Made by a program: the position numbers and the translations under genes | Assembly: GCA_900543885.1 (NCBI GenBank) | Contig: UQTA01000019.1 | Location: 1 to 45,063 of the forward strand | Source: an uncultured Clostridium sp. | GTDB taxonomy: Bacteria > Bacillota > Clostridia > Lachnospirales > Lachnospiraceae | Direction of reading: 5' to 3' | Length of the DNA stretch: 45,063 nt | Shown here: positions 8,174 through 17,600 of the stretch, one piece after another | How positions within the stretch are numbered: the stretch's first letter is position 1 | Layout of the letters: every line of letters starts with the position of its first letter | Notes under the pieces: generated by a model | Databases searched by the model: none | The model's input: the letters and a program-made list of their open reading frames with translations, nothing else | What the model was told of the DNA's origin: nothing

Positions 8174-10464
8174 GCCCCCTGTTTCATCCTTGCGTGCTCT
8201 GCGATCTTTTCTACATCTGTTTCCACTACATCAAACTCACTGTCTTTTAAATAATCTGCCTGGATGAATACCGCGCGCTTTGTCGGAATATCAACCAGAC
8301 ACAATTCACCATATTTTTTCGCTTCAGAGGTGCCGCCCAGATTGAGTACCGTATCCACCTGGGACTGGTTAAGGTTCGTGGTATCTTTGATGTACTGCCC
8401 ATCCAGGTAGTTATGACGGAACAGCATAAAGGTCTCCGTAGACTTTAAGATCTCCTCTGTATCCTGGTATTTTGCAAAATCCTTTACGGACTGAAGGATC
8501 AGCCATGGAGCCGTATGACGTTTACGCGCCACGCGGTATAAAGCATTTTCAAACATGCGTGCTCCCTCAAATTTCAGGATACGGTGTGCCTCATCCGTAG
8601 ACACAATGAGTTTCTTTGCCTTATTCGGATTGGTAGAGTTTTTCTTGATAAAGTTTTCCTCGATATAAGACTGTACGACCATGATCATATTGATGCGCTC
8701 CGTCTCATCCGTGATCTGCGACAAATCGAAGTTATGGAATGGCAGCGACATATCAATAGAAAGCGTGGACTGGCAATCCAGGTATGCCTGGCTCCCATGG
8801 ATTTCCCGCAGATAATAGATCTTGCCTTCTTCATGATTATTACAGATATGGACACCTCCCTCAGTTCTTTTTAATGTGGACAGCTCTTCTCTTGTAAATT
8901 CCTTCATGCAATGGGGACAGTAATACATTTCCCGCACGCGATCCTCAAATATATCCAACAGGAGGGAGAACGCGTTTTCTTTGAAGTTGTCCACATTCTC
9001 CCGCGCATCCAGTAATATGGCCCGGTAAAAATCATGCATCTGGGGCAGCCGCTTCTTTCTCCGCCCTGACCCAAAGGATCCTCCGGATGCTGGCACCGTT
9101 TCATAAAGAGACGCTGCATCCTTGTCCCGAAGGCCGCAGTCAGCATAGATTTTCCTTACATTCTTTGAAATAATGGATTTAATGCGGGAATATTCCGTCG
9201 GCTCAAATTCACCAACCATGCCATTGGTCGTAAAGCTGGTTGCCAGTACCATCAGGATATTCGTCATGTCCACGATCTTTTCTTCCAGATATAGTGTTGG
9301 TATCTCCTCTCCGGTTGCCCGGTTATATTCATACTCATCGCTAATCTCGAAAAAATTAAGTTGGGAGTCGGAATAATTGGAGATCAGATAATTGACTCCT
9401 CCTACTGCTTCTGCCACTATAGAATACTCACCTCTCTTTCCATCGCCAGGAAGCGGTTCATAGTCAATGTTCGCGATATGCACGCCGAAATCCACCTGCC
9501 TGGAAAAAAGCTGCTTCACGGTTGCCGACTTTCCATATCCGGACTGGCCCGCGATCACAGCTCCGTAGGAGAAATGAGTCTTATCAAACGGATCAAACGT
9601 AACCGGCATTCCAGAGTAGATAGATCGGCCAAACACGCAGCCCTTTTCATGGAAATATTCACTTGTGGTATGGTTAAAAATCAGGGATAAATAGGCCTGG
9701 CTTAAAATATGTCCCTTGATCGGCTTTTTACTCACACTCAGATTTTTCCCGACAGATATTTTTGCTTCAAAGATCTCATTGAGCGGGAGGGATGTAAAAA
9801 AAGCTTCCTTGTGCATCGCATAGCAGGAACGGAAACCGATCCCCTTTCCCCTGGAAATAAACTCTGAAATCCGCTCTGTTAAGAGTTTTAAGCTTTCCGC
9901 GCGGATCAGGAATAGAAAATATGTTTCAAACAGGGTTGACTGGTCAGAGTCGATCTGTCTGGCCCACCGCTCTGCATCCGCAATCTTTCCATCCAAAATT
10001 CTGAGCCTGTTTCTGTCCCGTTCCCCGGACCGTTCCATATCCAGTGACCGGATCCGACGATTGATCTTTTTCTGGGATTCCTCTAAGAGCGGGTCTATGA
10101 TGACCGTGGACTCCACATAGTCCATATTGAAGATCCCGGCAAAGCTATGGGCAAACCGTCCCTCCACTGGAAGCTTGTCGATATAGAGACCGGCATAATA
10201 AAGTTCAATCCCGTTATCATCCAGTGTCATGTAAGATACCGGCATGGTATTTGCGCCATCCGGTGCAAGCACCTGTAAAATCCCGGCACGCTCTTTTATG
10301 GGCTTTGGCACGTTCCTCGTCCCGCTATGGAAAACAGTACCTCCTGTTTTGTCTTCCGCCTCTTCTTTCTTCTGCTTTTTCTTAGACCAGATATGCACTA
10401 TCAATAATGTCACGCCCGACAAAACGCAGATGCACAAGCTGAACATCATAAGAAAATCAACCAT
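8170..10464 (-). CDS. virB4: VirB4-family conjugation ATPase
   Basis: The start at 10464 has GGAGG 8 nt upstream and overlaps the previous gene by 8 bp. The protein has 764 residues. An N-terminal membrane segment is followed by a partial VirB4 middle region and the motor domain. Walker A is GQSGYGKS (about 306-313) and Walker B is LIVSTDEAH (about 619-627). A late ILQSVKDF motif is typical of the family. It powers pilus and substrate transport at the inner membrane. Two features are odd. There is a CPHC...CNNH segment (about 516-544) that looks like a zinc-binding insertion. The usual extreme N-terminal VirB4 domain seems to be encoded by the gene just upstream. Confidence 0.93.
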   Translation of the reverse strand: MVDFLMMFSLCICVLSGVTLLIVHIWSKKKQKKEEAEDKTGGTVFHSGTRNVPKPIKERAGILQVLAPDGANTMPVSYMTLDDNGIELYYAGLYIDKLPVEGRFAHSFAGIFNMDYVESTVIIDPLLEESQKKINRRIRSLDMERSGERDRNRLRILDGKIADAERWARQIDSDQSTLFETYFLFLIRAESLKLLTERISEFISRGKGIGFRSCYAMHKEAFFTSLPLNEIFEAKISVGKNLSVSKKPIKGHILSQAYLSLIFNHTTSEYFHEKGCVFGRSIYSGMPVTFDPFDKTHFSYGAVIAGQSGYGKSATVKQLFSRQVDFGVHIANIDYEPLPGDGKRGEYSIVAEAVGGVNYLISNYSDSQLNFFEISDEYEYNRATGEEIPTLYLEEKIVDMTNILMVLATSFTTNGMVGEFEPTEYSRIKSIISKNVRKIYADCGLRDKDAASLYETVPASGGSFGSGRRKKRLPQMHDFYRAILLDARENVDNFKENAFSLLLDIFEDRVREMYYCPHCMKEFTREELSTLKRTEGGVHICNNHEEGKIYYLREIHGSQAYLDCQSTLSIDMSLPFHNFDLSQITDETERINMIMVVQSYIEENFIKKNSTNPNKAKKLIVSTDEAHRILKFEGARMFENALYRVARKRHTAPWLILQSVKDFAKYQDTEEILKSTETFMLFRHNYLDGQYIKDTTNLNQSQVDTVLNLGGTSEAKKYGELCLVDIPTKRAVFIQADYLKDSEFDVVETDVEKIAEHARMKQGA

Positions 10465-11440
10465 TTTGCAGTCCTCCGAATAACATTTCATCAATCAGTT
10501 CGTCCGTAAAGGATTCCTCTAAATCCGTATCCTCCCGGTACGGCATGATCCGGCTGTCCCAGTTGGACTCCAGCAGATCATCAAAATGGAAACGATTTCC
10601 AGAAATTGGGTGATAATGCGTATGGAGCATATTAAAGAGCTCCGCTTTACTGCAGGGCACCGCTTTTACGTCACACTCCGCCAGGTTGTGAAGCAGCTTT
10701 TTGATATCTTCCTTCAAATGTTTCGCTGCTTCCTGATACAGCTCCTCCTTGGTTAGGATGGCTGCCAAATCCGGTGGCGCGCTCCAGGAAACCACATACG
10801 TTTGAATAAGGTTCTGCCTGGCAGCATCCGGTCCTGACACTTTCGCGATATAGGCCAACTGACTTTCCACATGACGGATGCGCCAACTGTATGCTTTTAT
10901 TTTTTTCTGGAGCAGGAGCAGCTGTTTGGAACGCTCCCTGGTTTCTATGGAATCAAAATCACTCCTTACTGTTTCAAATTCTTTTCGGAGGGCTTTATAG
11001 TCTTCATTTGTCTCAAAGAGCATGTCCTGCAGTTCGGTTAAGATCCGCTCATATTCCCGGACAGTGCCATCCATATTGATGTCTTCCCCGTATATGCGGT
11101 ATGTAACCCTGGATGTAAATTCCGATATAAAGGCAGCATAGTTATTTTTGACCCTTACTTTTTCCCCAATCGGCTTTGTGTAAAAGTCGCTGCCACCGCA
11201 TTTTAGTACCACAATAAATTTCTTCCCACCATTTGTCACGATGAAGCCCGGCCCGATCTCATCAATCGGTACCAGTTCATCCGTCTGGGAAAACAGCCCT
11301 CTTTCTTCTGTTTCTGCCTTTTTTGTCTTTAAGCTCTTTTTCCTCATCCGGATAAGCCAGATGGCAGCTATTCCCAGAACCAGAATGGTCAGCCCTAAAA
11401 ACGCAGCCGTAAGCCGGGTAAAATGATTGATACTTTCCAC
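10457..11440 (-). CDS. Membrane-anchored protein resembling the N-terminal domain of VirB4
   Basis: Encodes 327 residues from a GTG start placed directly after the TAG of the preceding gene. A membrane segment lies at about 10-31. Residues 57-115 (LVPIDEIGPGFIVTNGGKKF, then an FYTKP...AAFISEF pattern) resemble the opening beta-rich domain of Gram-positive VirB4/TraE proteins, which begins with PI..I..GII...G. A long Glu/Lys/Arg-rich coiled coil spans about 125-205, and a mixed domain follows. The gene ends inside the start of the VirB4 gene (8-bp overlap). I infer that the two proteins together form a split VirB4. A VirB8-like or dedicated accessory role is the alternative. Confidence 0.7.
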   Translation of the reverse strand: MESINHFTRLTAAFLGLTILVLGIAAIWLIRMRKKSLKTKKAETEERGLFSQTDELVPIDEIGPGFIVTNGGKKFIVVLKCGGSDFYTKPIGEKVRVKNNYAAFISEFTSRVTYRIYGEDINMDGTVREYERILTELQDMLFETNEDYKALRKEFETVRSDFDSIETRERSKQLLLLQKKIKAYSWRIRHVESQLAYIAKVSGPDAARQNLIQTYVVSWSAPPDLAAILTKEELYQEAAKHLKEDIKKLLHNLAECDVKAVPCSKAELFNMLHTHYHPISGNRFHFDDLLESNWDSRIMPYREDTDLEESFTDELIDEMLFGGLQNG

Positions 11441-11782
11441 CTAGAATTCTTCCTCCCATTCCGTGTCTTTGTAATAAGTTCTGCGGTTTAGCCGATGCGC
11501 AATCAGGCTGATGATCAGCTCATCAGCCGTACGTCCGCCAAATGCCAGCAGGGAGCTTCCAAAATCGGGAACCGGAAATGTGACCCCGATAAAAAGACCT
11601 ACCTCAAGCATCACGCCAAGCCACACACCCAGAAAAGCCAGATGGATCATTGCCGTGATTTTAAATAGCAGATAGGCAATCACCCCGCCGCCCAAGCACA
11701 CCAGTAATGATTTGTTTGAAAAGATCCACCATTTTGTCACATCCGTAAAATCCGGTGGTCTAAGTTCTGTCAGCTGATCCAT
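11441..11782 (-). CDS. PrgI/VirB3-like small T4SS membrane protein
   Basis: Encodes 113 residues with a GGAGG site 8 nt before ATG. Two adjacent hydrophobic segments lie at about 25-45 and 47-70. A short soluble C-terminus follows, containing RLNRRTYYKDTEWEEEF. Length, topology and location immediately upstream of the VirB4 genes match the PrgI/VirB3 class, which anchors VirB4 to the membrane. The family assignment is from context and topology, not from a search. Confidence 0.7.
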   Translation of the reverse strand: MDQLTELRPPDFTDVTKWWIFSNKSLLVCLGGGVIAYLLFKITAMIHLAFLGVWLGVMLEVGLFIGVTFPVPDFGSSLLAFGGRTADELIISLIAHRLNRRTYYKDTEWEEEF

Positions 11783-11797
11783 GCCATTCCTCCGTTT

Positions 11798-12268
11798 CTA
11801 ATTCTGCAGCATACCCAAAAACAAATTGATAAGTCCCACAAAGCAGCTGATACAGAAGAACACGATCACTTTCGTTCCCACCACGTCAATAAATTGATGT
11901 TTACCCTGATTGGTATCATTTGCTGCCAGTTTAATACCTGCTATGATCAATGACAGAACCATTCCCCCTATGGATAGATACAGGCATAAACTGTAAAAGG
12001 AAGCGATCGGGCTCTGTAACGCTTCACTGTCACTAAACCCAAAATCGGATACCTGATCGTATGGATCCAGCTCGATCTGCCCATCTCCCATTCCAAAATC
12101 CATATCCGACAGTCCCGCGCCGGTTGAAGACTCTGTGATTTCTGCCGTTTCGGTTGATTCTGCCGGTTCCGCATAAGCACTCATTTTCATCGCACCTACC
12201 AGCAGAAAAGAACTCGCTAAAACAATTCCGATCCATGCGCCTGGCCACTTTTTTCTACTGGAACGCAT
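11798..12268 (-). CDS. VirB2-like small protein with signal peptide and two membrane segments (copy 2)
   Basis: Encodes 156 residues. A signal peptide with cleavage near AYA-EP is followed by a Ser/Thr/Glu-rich and then acidic extracellular spacer of about 60 residues. Two hydrophobic segments (SLCLYLSIGGMVLSLIIAGIKLA and VIVFFCISCFVGLINLFLGML) flank a short polar loop. This resembles VirB2/TrbC pilin-like subunits. The gene overlaps the preceding VirB2-like gene by 14 bp, suggesting translational coupling. It differs from that neighbour in its long acidic spacer. A surface filament or pore subunit is the likely role. Confidence 0.7.
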   Translation of the reverse strand: MRSSRKKWPGAWIGIVLASSFLLVGAMKMSAYAEPAESTETAEITESSTGAGLSDMDFGMGDGQIELDPYDQVSDFGFSDSEALQSPIASFYSLCLYLSIGGMVLSLIIAGIKLAANDTNQGKHQFIDVVGTKVIVFFCISCFVGLINLFLGMLQN

Positions 12269-12650
12269 CGCCAGCCGCCTTATAAACCAGACTTACAAAG
12301 AAGATTGCCCCAAACGCGCAGATCATGCCCACGAAGATCCGGAATATCTTCTGCTTTGTTTGCTTTGCGTCAGAGGTATCACCAAATGACAGTTTTACGC
12401 CTGCATAGATAAACAACAGCACAAAAAGTCCCACTGCCACCACAATCGCAAAAGCATAGCCGCTTCGGAACACATCCTGCACCTTCGTGATCGCTTCCGT
12501 AAAAAGTCCTCCGCTTGTCGCATCTTCTTTCATCCAGTTTGCATCCTGGACCGTCTCCGCATAAGAGCAGATCGTCATCATTCTACTTAAGACTGCAGCC
12601 TGCATGGCCAGAAGTGCCTTCCTTCCATTTTCTTTCCATCTTCTGAACAT
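12255..12650 (-). CDS. VirB2/TrbC-like small membrane protein (copy 1)
   Basis: Encodes 131 residues. GGAGG lies 9 nt before ATG. The N-terminus is a basic, signal-like helix, with possible cleavage after CSYA. Then come AFAIVVAVGLFVLLFIYAGVKLSFG and IFRIFVGMICAFGAIFFVSLVY, separated by a short basic loop (DAKQTKQK). This is the standard TrbC/VirB2 layout. It opens the structural T4SS gene block after a 150-bp structured gap that separates it from the DNA-processing genes. Confidence 0.72.
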   Translation of the reverse strand: MFRRWKENGRKALLAMQAAVLSRMMTICSYAETVQDANWMKEDATSGGLFTEAITKVQDVFRSGYAFAIVVAVGLFVLLFIYAGVKLSFGDTSDAKQTKQKIFRIFVGMICAFGAIFFVSLVYKAAGDAFQ

Positions 12651-12700
12651 TCCTAATGTCCTCCTTCATCTTTTCTATTGCTTATGAACAGTTCCTGCCC

Positions 12701-12793
12701 ATATCCAGTGCCCCAACCTGGTTGGAATACTGGATATACGCAGAACAGTCAGAAATTCATGGGAAACTGCCGCAGTTGCAGCAGTCTTCCCAT
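12701..12793 (-). other. Two tandem hairpins between clamp-like and VirB2-like genes
   Basis: On the transcribed minus strand, one hairpin pairs 12759-12765 (plus inner bases) with 12787-12793 (ATGGGAA...TTCCCAT). The other pairs 12701-12709 with 12729-12737 (ATATCCAGT/ACTGGATAT), with an inner CCAACC/GGTTGG. Neither is followed by a T-run, so they are not ordinary terminators. An mRNA processing or stabilising element, giving the pilin-like genes a different expression level, is the likely role (inference). Confidence 0.6.
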
Positions 12794-12800
12794 AAACAAA

Positions 12801-14087
12801 TTACTCGTTGGAATCTTCTTCGAAACTTTCTTCCGTTTCTTCTTCCTGTGTTTCCTCTTCCTGAGTTTCTTCCTCTTTTGTCGACTGATTTCCCGGGCCC
12901 GTATGCAGCGTTACCAGATGAATGAAATTATTTTCATCATCCTTGGTCCAGATGCACCAGCCCTTATAAATTTTCACATCCTCCGTATAAGGTTTCAGAA
13001 AATTCATAAACAGGGACAGCTTCTCGTAAAAGCACTCTCCGCTTTCCGCAGTCGTCTTGACATCAATAGCTGATACAAAATTTTCATTTTTCATATCCGA
13101 AATGCTCATCGTCTGTCCTTCAAATGAAACTTTTACCGTATCAACCTTCTGGGCACCTGCATTCATAACGCTAAGCGCGCGTCTTAAGCTGTTGCTGTCT
13201 GCCTGAAATTCATACTGCACGGTTTCCGTATTTCTGAAAGCCGCTTCATACATCCGCTTATCAACAGCACTCTGTATATTCAGGCGAAGCTGATAAATCG
13301 CATCCGGCCACTTAAGAGCGATACCAATGATGCTTTTATGCTCCTCATCAAACTGAAATGAAATACCGAACTGGTTATATTTGTTGCATGCCAGAATCTT
13401 GATCAGGGTTCCCGGGTGGATCGTCAGATAGGTTGAGATTGCATCAACATAAGGTTTATAAACTTCCTCTTTCACCTCAGACCGGTCTTTACTTTCAAAA
13501 CGGACCATCGTTGGAGATAAATCCACCGTTAACATCGTGTTCTGGCGATCCGTGGATGCCATTTTCAAAATCGGGCCCTCTCCGGTTAATACCGGAAGGA
13601 AGCCGATCCCGCTTTTTGTAGTTGCCATATGGGGTAAATACTGTGAGATCTTCTCCAATGGAATGCTCATACTAAATGCATCCGTTTTCGGATTTTTCAC
13701 TTTGGTCGGCTCTTCCACGAAGCTTACCGGGATCTGAATTGCCGGCTTTTGGGAAAGCAGGGTCACCTGCTTTTCCTCAAACTGCATATACACAATGTCT
13801 GTCTGCTCCGCAACAGCCCTGACCGAACCGGCAAACCGCGCCGGCAAGTAAACGGAAAGTTTCTCAACCGGCACCACTTCACCCTTTTCATCAAGTCCTT
13901 TGATCTTAGCCTCGAACTTCACGCTGGCGGTGGTCGTTTTTCCCTCTACGGAAAACATACACGGGTAACCTTTTGCCGTTGCCTTATTACTGGCCAGAAA
14001 GCTGATAACCCCCTCTTCAATCGTGATCTTATCCATCAGTTCCAACATCTTTTCGCTGGTAGCTGCAACGATCATCATCTTACTCAT
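12801..14087 (-). CDS. Putative divergent sliding-clamp (DnaN)-like protein
   Basis: Encodes 428 residues. The start at 14087 has GGGG about 8 nt upstream and overlaps the preceding gene by 8 bp. Mid-protein, a stretch reads like a DnaN domain start: PLEKISQYLPHMATTKSG, a variable part, then ILKMASTDRQNTMLTVDL. It resembles the LVATDG.RLA element of beta clamps. A later repeat (FQADSNSLRRALSVM, then VKVSFEGQTMSIS) has the same spacing of helix and strands. The last 30 residues are an acidic tandem repeat (EEETQ three times). Its place with a helicase and a methyltransferase fits DNA processing. The clamp call is inference and needs structural modelling. Confidence 0.55.
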   Translation of the reverse strand: MSKMMIVAATSEKMLELMDKITIEEGVISFLASNKATAKGYPCMFSVEGKTTTASVKFEAKIKGLDEKGEVVPVEKLSVYLPARFAGSVRAVAEQTDIVYMQFEEKQVTLLSQKPAIQIPVSFVEEPTKVKNPKTDAFSMSIPLEKISQYLPHMATTKSGIGFLPVLTGEGPILKMASTDRQNTMLTVDLSPTMVRFESKDRSEVKEEVYKPYVDAISTYLTIHPGTLIKILACNKYNQFGISFQFDEEHKSIIGIALKWPDAIYQLRLNIQSAVDKRMYEAAFRNTETVQYEFQADSNSLRRALSVMNAGAQKVDTVKVSFEGQTMSISDMKNENFVSAIDVKTTAESGECFYEKLSLFMNFLKPYTEDVKIYKGWCIWTKDDENNFIHLVTLHTGPGNQSTKEEETQEEETQEEETEESFEEDSNE

Positions 14088-14589
14088 ATGTTTCCCCTTT
14101 CTCTTCCACTGAATTTTCCAGTTCATCTGTTAAGATACGCTCATGCGTCTGCGTATCCATTTCATACATTTCCAAAATCATCCTTTTGGCTTCATTCATG
14201 GTGCCGTCCGTATCTACCTGGCCGCCATCCCACTCTGAAAAATCGGAATGGTATAACTGGTAATCATAGCCACCTTCCGAAACCTGAACATATAAATAGC
14301 CCTTATTACCCAACTTCCAGGCACACTCATCTTCCGTAATCTCCGGCTCCGGAGCACAGGTTGCCTGGCATCGTTCCAGACGTTCTGCCAATTCGCAGAT
14401 ATGGTAAACTTCACTGCCAAAACGCAGATGATACTCATCCATACATCCGCAGGCCACAATGACTGTGCTGTTCGGATACTTCACCTCTACATACGCACCA
14501 TCCGGGATCTGAAACAGCTCCCGGTAATTCGGATCAATGAAGCGGATCATGCGTGTTTCATCCGCTTTATCATTTTTATATCGGTTCAT
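14080..14589 (-). CDS. LPD28-like domain protein
   Basis: Encodes 169 residues. The start at 14589 is chosen for AAGGAGG 5 nt upstream. The first half (RFIDPNYRELFQIPDGAYVE, then a strand, then YHLRFGSEVYHICELAERLE) matches the pattern I know from LPD28/DUF4316-type domains of Bacillota mobile elements. These have a DSxYxELFRIPDG core followed by DxYH...YHICEFAE. The C-terminal part is acidic, with no motif. Such domains are typical of conjugative elements and large polyvalent proteins, but their biochemical role is unknown. It lies between the helicase and clamp-like genes. Confidence 0.7.
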   Translation of the reverse strand: MNRYKNDKADETRMIRFIDPNYRELFQIPDGAYVEVKYPNSTVIVACGCMDEYHLRFGSEVYHICELAERLERCQATCAPEPEITEDECAWKLGNKGYLYVQVSEGGYDYQLYHSDFSEWDGGQVDTDGTMNEAKRMILEMYEMDTQTHERILTDELENSVEEKGETYE

Positions 14590-14602
14590 AACGTCCTCCT
14601 TT

Positions 14603-17600
14603 TTAGAAATCAAACAAAGAAAAAATATTTGCCATACCTGCCATGGGCTGCTTTTGTGGCACTACCACTGCCGGTTCCTCGTTTTCCGGCTCCTGCAGAT
14701 CCATAAAATCTTCATCCCACTGGCCGAACAGATTTTCAAACAGCTCATCTTCCTTTGCTTTTTTACGTCGTTCTACCTCTTCTTTTCCAAGCAACTCCTC
14801 GTATACCTGCATCGTCACATACGACTCAGCCTGTTTGTCAGAGCTGTGGAGCACATCAAACATCTTTTGCAGGGCACTTCCAGACTTTACATCCTGATCC
14901 GCCAGGCTTGATGCCAGTGCAACCCTCGCATCGACACCCTCTGCCATGGCAGAAATTCCTTCCACGGAGAACTTTCCCTGAATGGCTGCCGTTGCAACCT
15001 GCTTCTCCGCGATCAGTTCAATCACTTTCGCCTGCGCGGTTCCTTCGTAAGCCATATAGTACGTTCTGCATTCCATGGTCTGGTTCATCCGGTAGTGACG
15101 CCTGGAAGCCTGCCAGACAGTAAAAAGACTGTATCCCAGCTGATAAAAGATCAGGGTCGGATAGTTGTACTTCTTCTCGCCTTCCGTCCAGCACAGATCA
15201 ACTCCTGTCTCGATGAGTTTTGGATTGGTGATAAATACTTCCACGCCGTCCTTTGCCCGCTCACGGATCCAGGTTTCCCTCTTTAATGCTCCCGGGCTCT
15301 CCGCTTCCACAACAACGGCAAAAATCCCCGCGGCTTCCAAAATATCCCGGAGCCGGTGTGTGACATTCCATTCATTTTTTCCGGAGCATTCAGCGAATAC
15401 TACGGATTTTCTGCCTTCCGAAAGCTCTGATTTTATCAGTTCAATGAGCTTTTCTTCTTTCGGCAGCAGTTTTTCTCCCGAACGGTATTCATCGTGCTGA
15501 GCGGCTCTGATCAGAATGTCTCCATCAACCGGATTACGGATCTCTTCGTTGCCATACGGCATGTCCGGATAAAAAAGCCCATATTGTAATGCCTGGCTGA
15601 GTAACGCAAATCCACCGCTTTCTCTTCTTTTTGCATACGCAGTCAGTCTTGACACCAGAATGGAATGATCCCGGGCCACCTCTCTTGCCATCGGAACGGT
15701 CACAACCATCTCCTTTAGATCCGGCAAATAGGATGACATGTCCGAAAGGTCCAGAAAAACGGCACAATCCAGCAAAAAGTCTGTAAAGATCGTAGGGCTG
15801 ATTCCCGGCTTTGTCTTTGGCGACGATAAACTCCGGCCGCGGGCAGATACTTTCTCCGCAAGATCCTCCTCCGAAGATGATCCCGCATATTCATAGCGCT
15901 GCTCCACTTTTCCGTATTGCTTGGAAAAATTCGCAACATCTGTCCAGCGGTACCCCTTCGATGTCATTTTCCACGGTGCCAGCCGGTAAATCAGGTAATA
16001 AAGATCCTCTGCTTTTCCGCCGGCGATGGTTCCAGTCAGTGCAAGCTGTTTCTTCGTTGCCTTGATCAGGCAGTGCATTGCATTTCCCTGGGCACTGTCT
16101 CCGTCCTTACACACATGGCACTCATCAAAAATAGCGATGTCAAAATACCCTTTCATGTATTTTTTAATATACGAAGCAGGCGAGTATTTTCTTACCCCAT
16201 CTCTTTCTGAAACAGATATCGGTTCCGTCTCATTCTCTGCGTAATACTTTCTTGCATATTCTTTATGTACCCAGACCGTAGTCTTTCCTTTTTGGGCTTT
16301 GTTTCTGAAGTATGTTGCCCGGTACCAGGGGCTGATTTTCTTTGCACCGATGTTTTTTACATGCGGCATCCATAAAGATTCCCCACACCAGATGCAGTTG
16401 GAATTCCTCCCTGTTTTATACGCAAAGTCGTTAGCAGTAAGCCCGCAGATACCGCCTGACGCTGTATAGGCAGCAAGCACCTCTCCACAATACGGGCATT
16501 TCATTCCATAGATTGTCTCGATCTTAGTTGTCCCTTTTTCAAAGTCTTTACCGCCGCAGGAAACACATTTTCGGACGGGCATATTTTCTACTCCGCAGTC
16601 TGGATTCCTGCATTTTTTCATATACGCCATCTTAGCAATTTCCTTTTTCGGTACCGGCTTCAAACTGTAGGAAAGCTTTGCAAAATCTTTCGAGAGGATA
16701 TAAAATTCTTTTCCAACCCTCAGACTTCCGCGCTTTCTAAGCTCCAGCAACTGGGAAAAATCGGTTATGATCGTTGCCTTTGCATATGGGATCTGGCGTT
16801 CAATCTCCCCTTTCCATTTTTCAAGGAGATGACCAGGACACATAACGAGGTTCCTATACTTCACCAAAGACTCATCCATATAAATATCTTTGAGCGCTTT
16901 GTGGCTGCGACGCATCTCCTTCTGCACAAAATAGCTTTCACAGATTGCAGCAGCCTGCGCTGTCTTTCCTGTGCCCATGCCCTCACAGATGATGGAAAAG
17001 GTTGAACCATTTAAGAGGTGTGTGGTAACACCATTCACCATGGCCGCCTGCTGAGGGTAAAGCCGGATAGAGTTTAGTGTAAATGCATCCACCTCACCTT
17101 TCAGTTCGCTTTCCGGGCTCAGGAGGTTTTCAAGATTTTCCACGAGCGTTGATCCGTACTGTCGGAAATACTCATCCATGCTGCTAAAGTTGATCGAACG
17201 CTGCTCTTTCTTTGAAATCCAAATCTGTTTCTCCTGAAACAGGACCTGAATAGCTGACTTTAAAGCCTCATAATCAAAGGCTGCCAGATCATATATCTGC
17301 ATTTCTCTCATATCATCCGTTCCCTGAAGCGAATATTCCGTCTCAACGCATTCCGTATGAAGCCGATTGGAATAAGCATTGATCAGACCCTCTCTCAGTG
17401 CATATGAAAGGATTGGTTTTCCCCACCACTTAAGCAGTGGCAGCGGATATTTTTTCATCAGAATTTCATAAAGTTCTTCTCCTGCAGTTTCTTCTTTTGA
17501 AACGAACAAATCGTTTCCAATCGCTGCATTTAAGATCACTCCATGATAAAACCGCTCTTTTCCGCGCATGATCGGCACATAGTAAGCTTTATAGCTGCCA

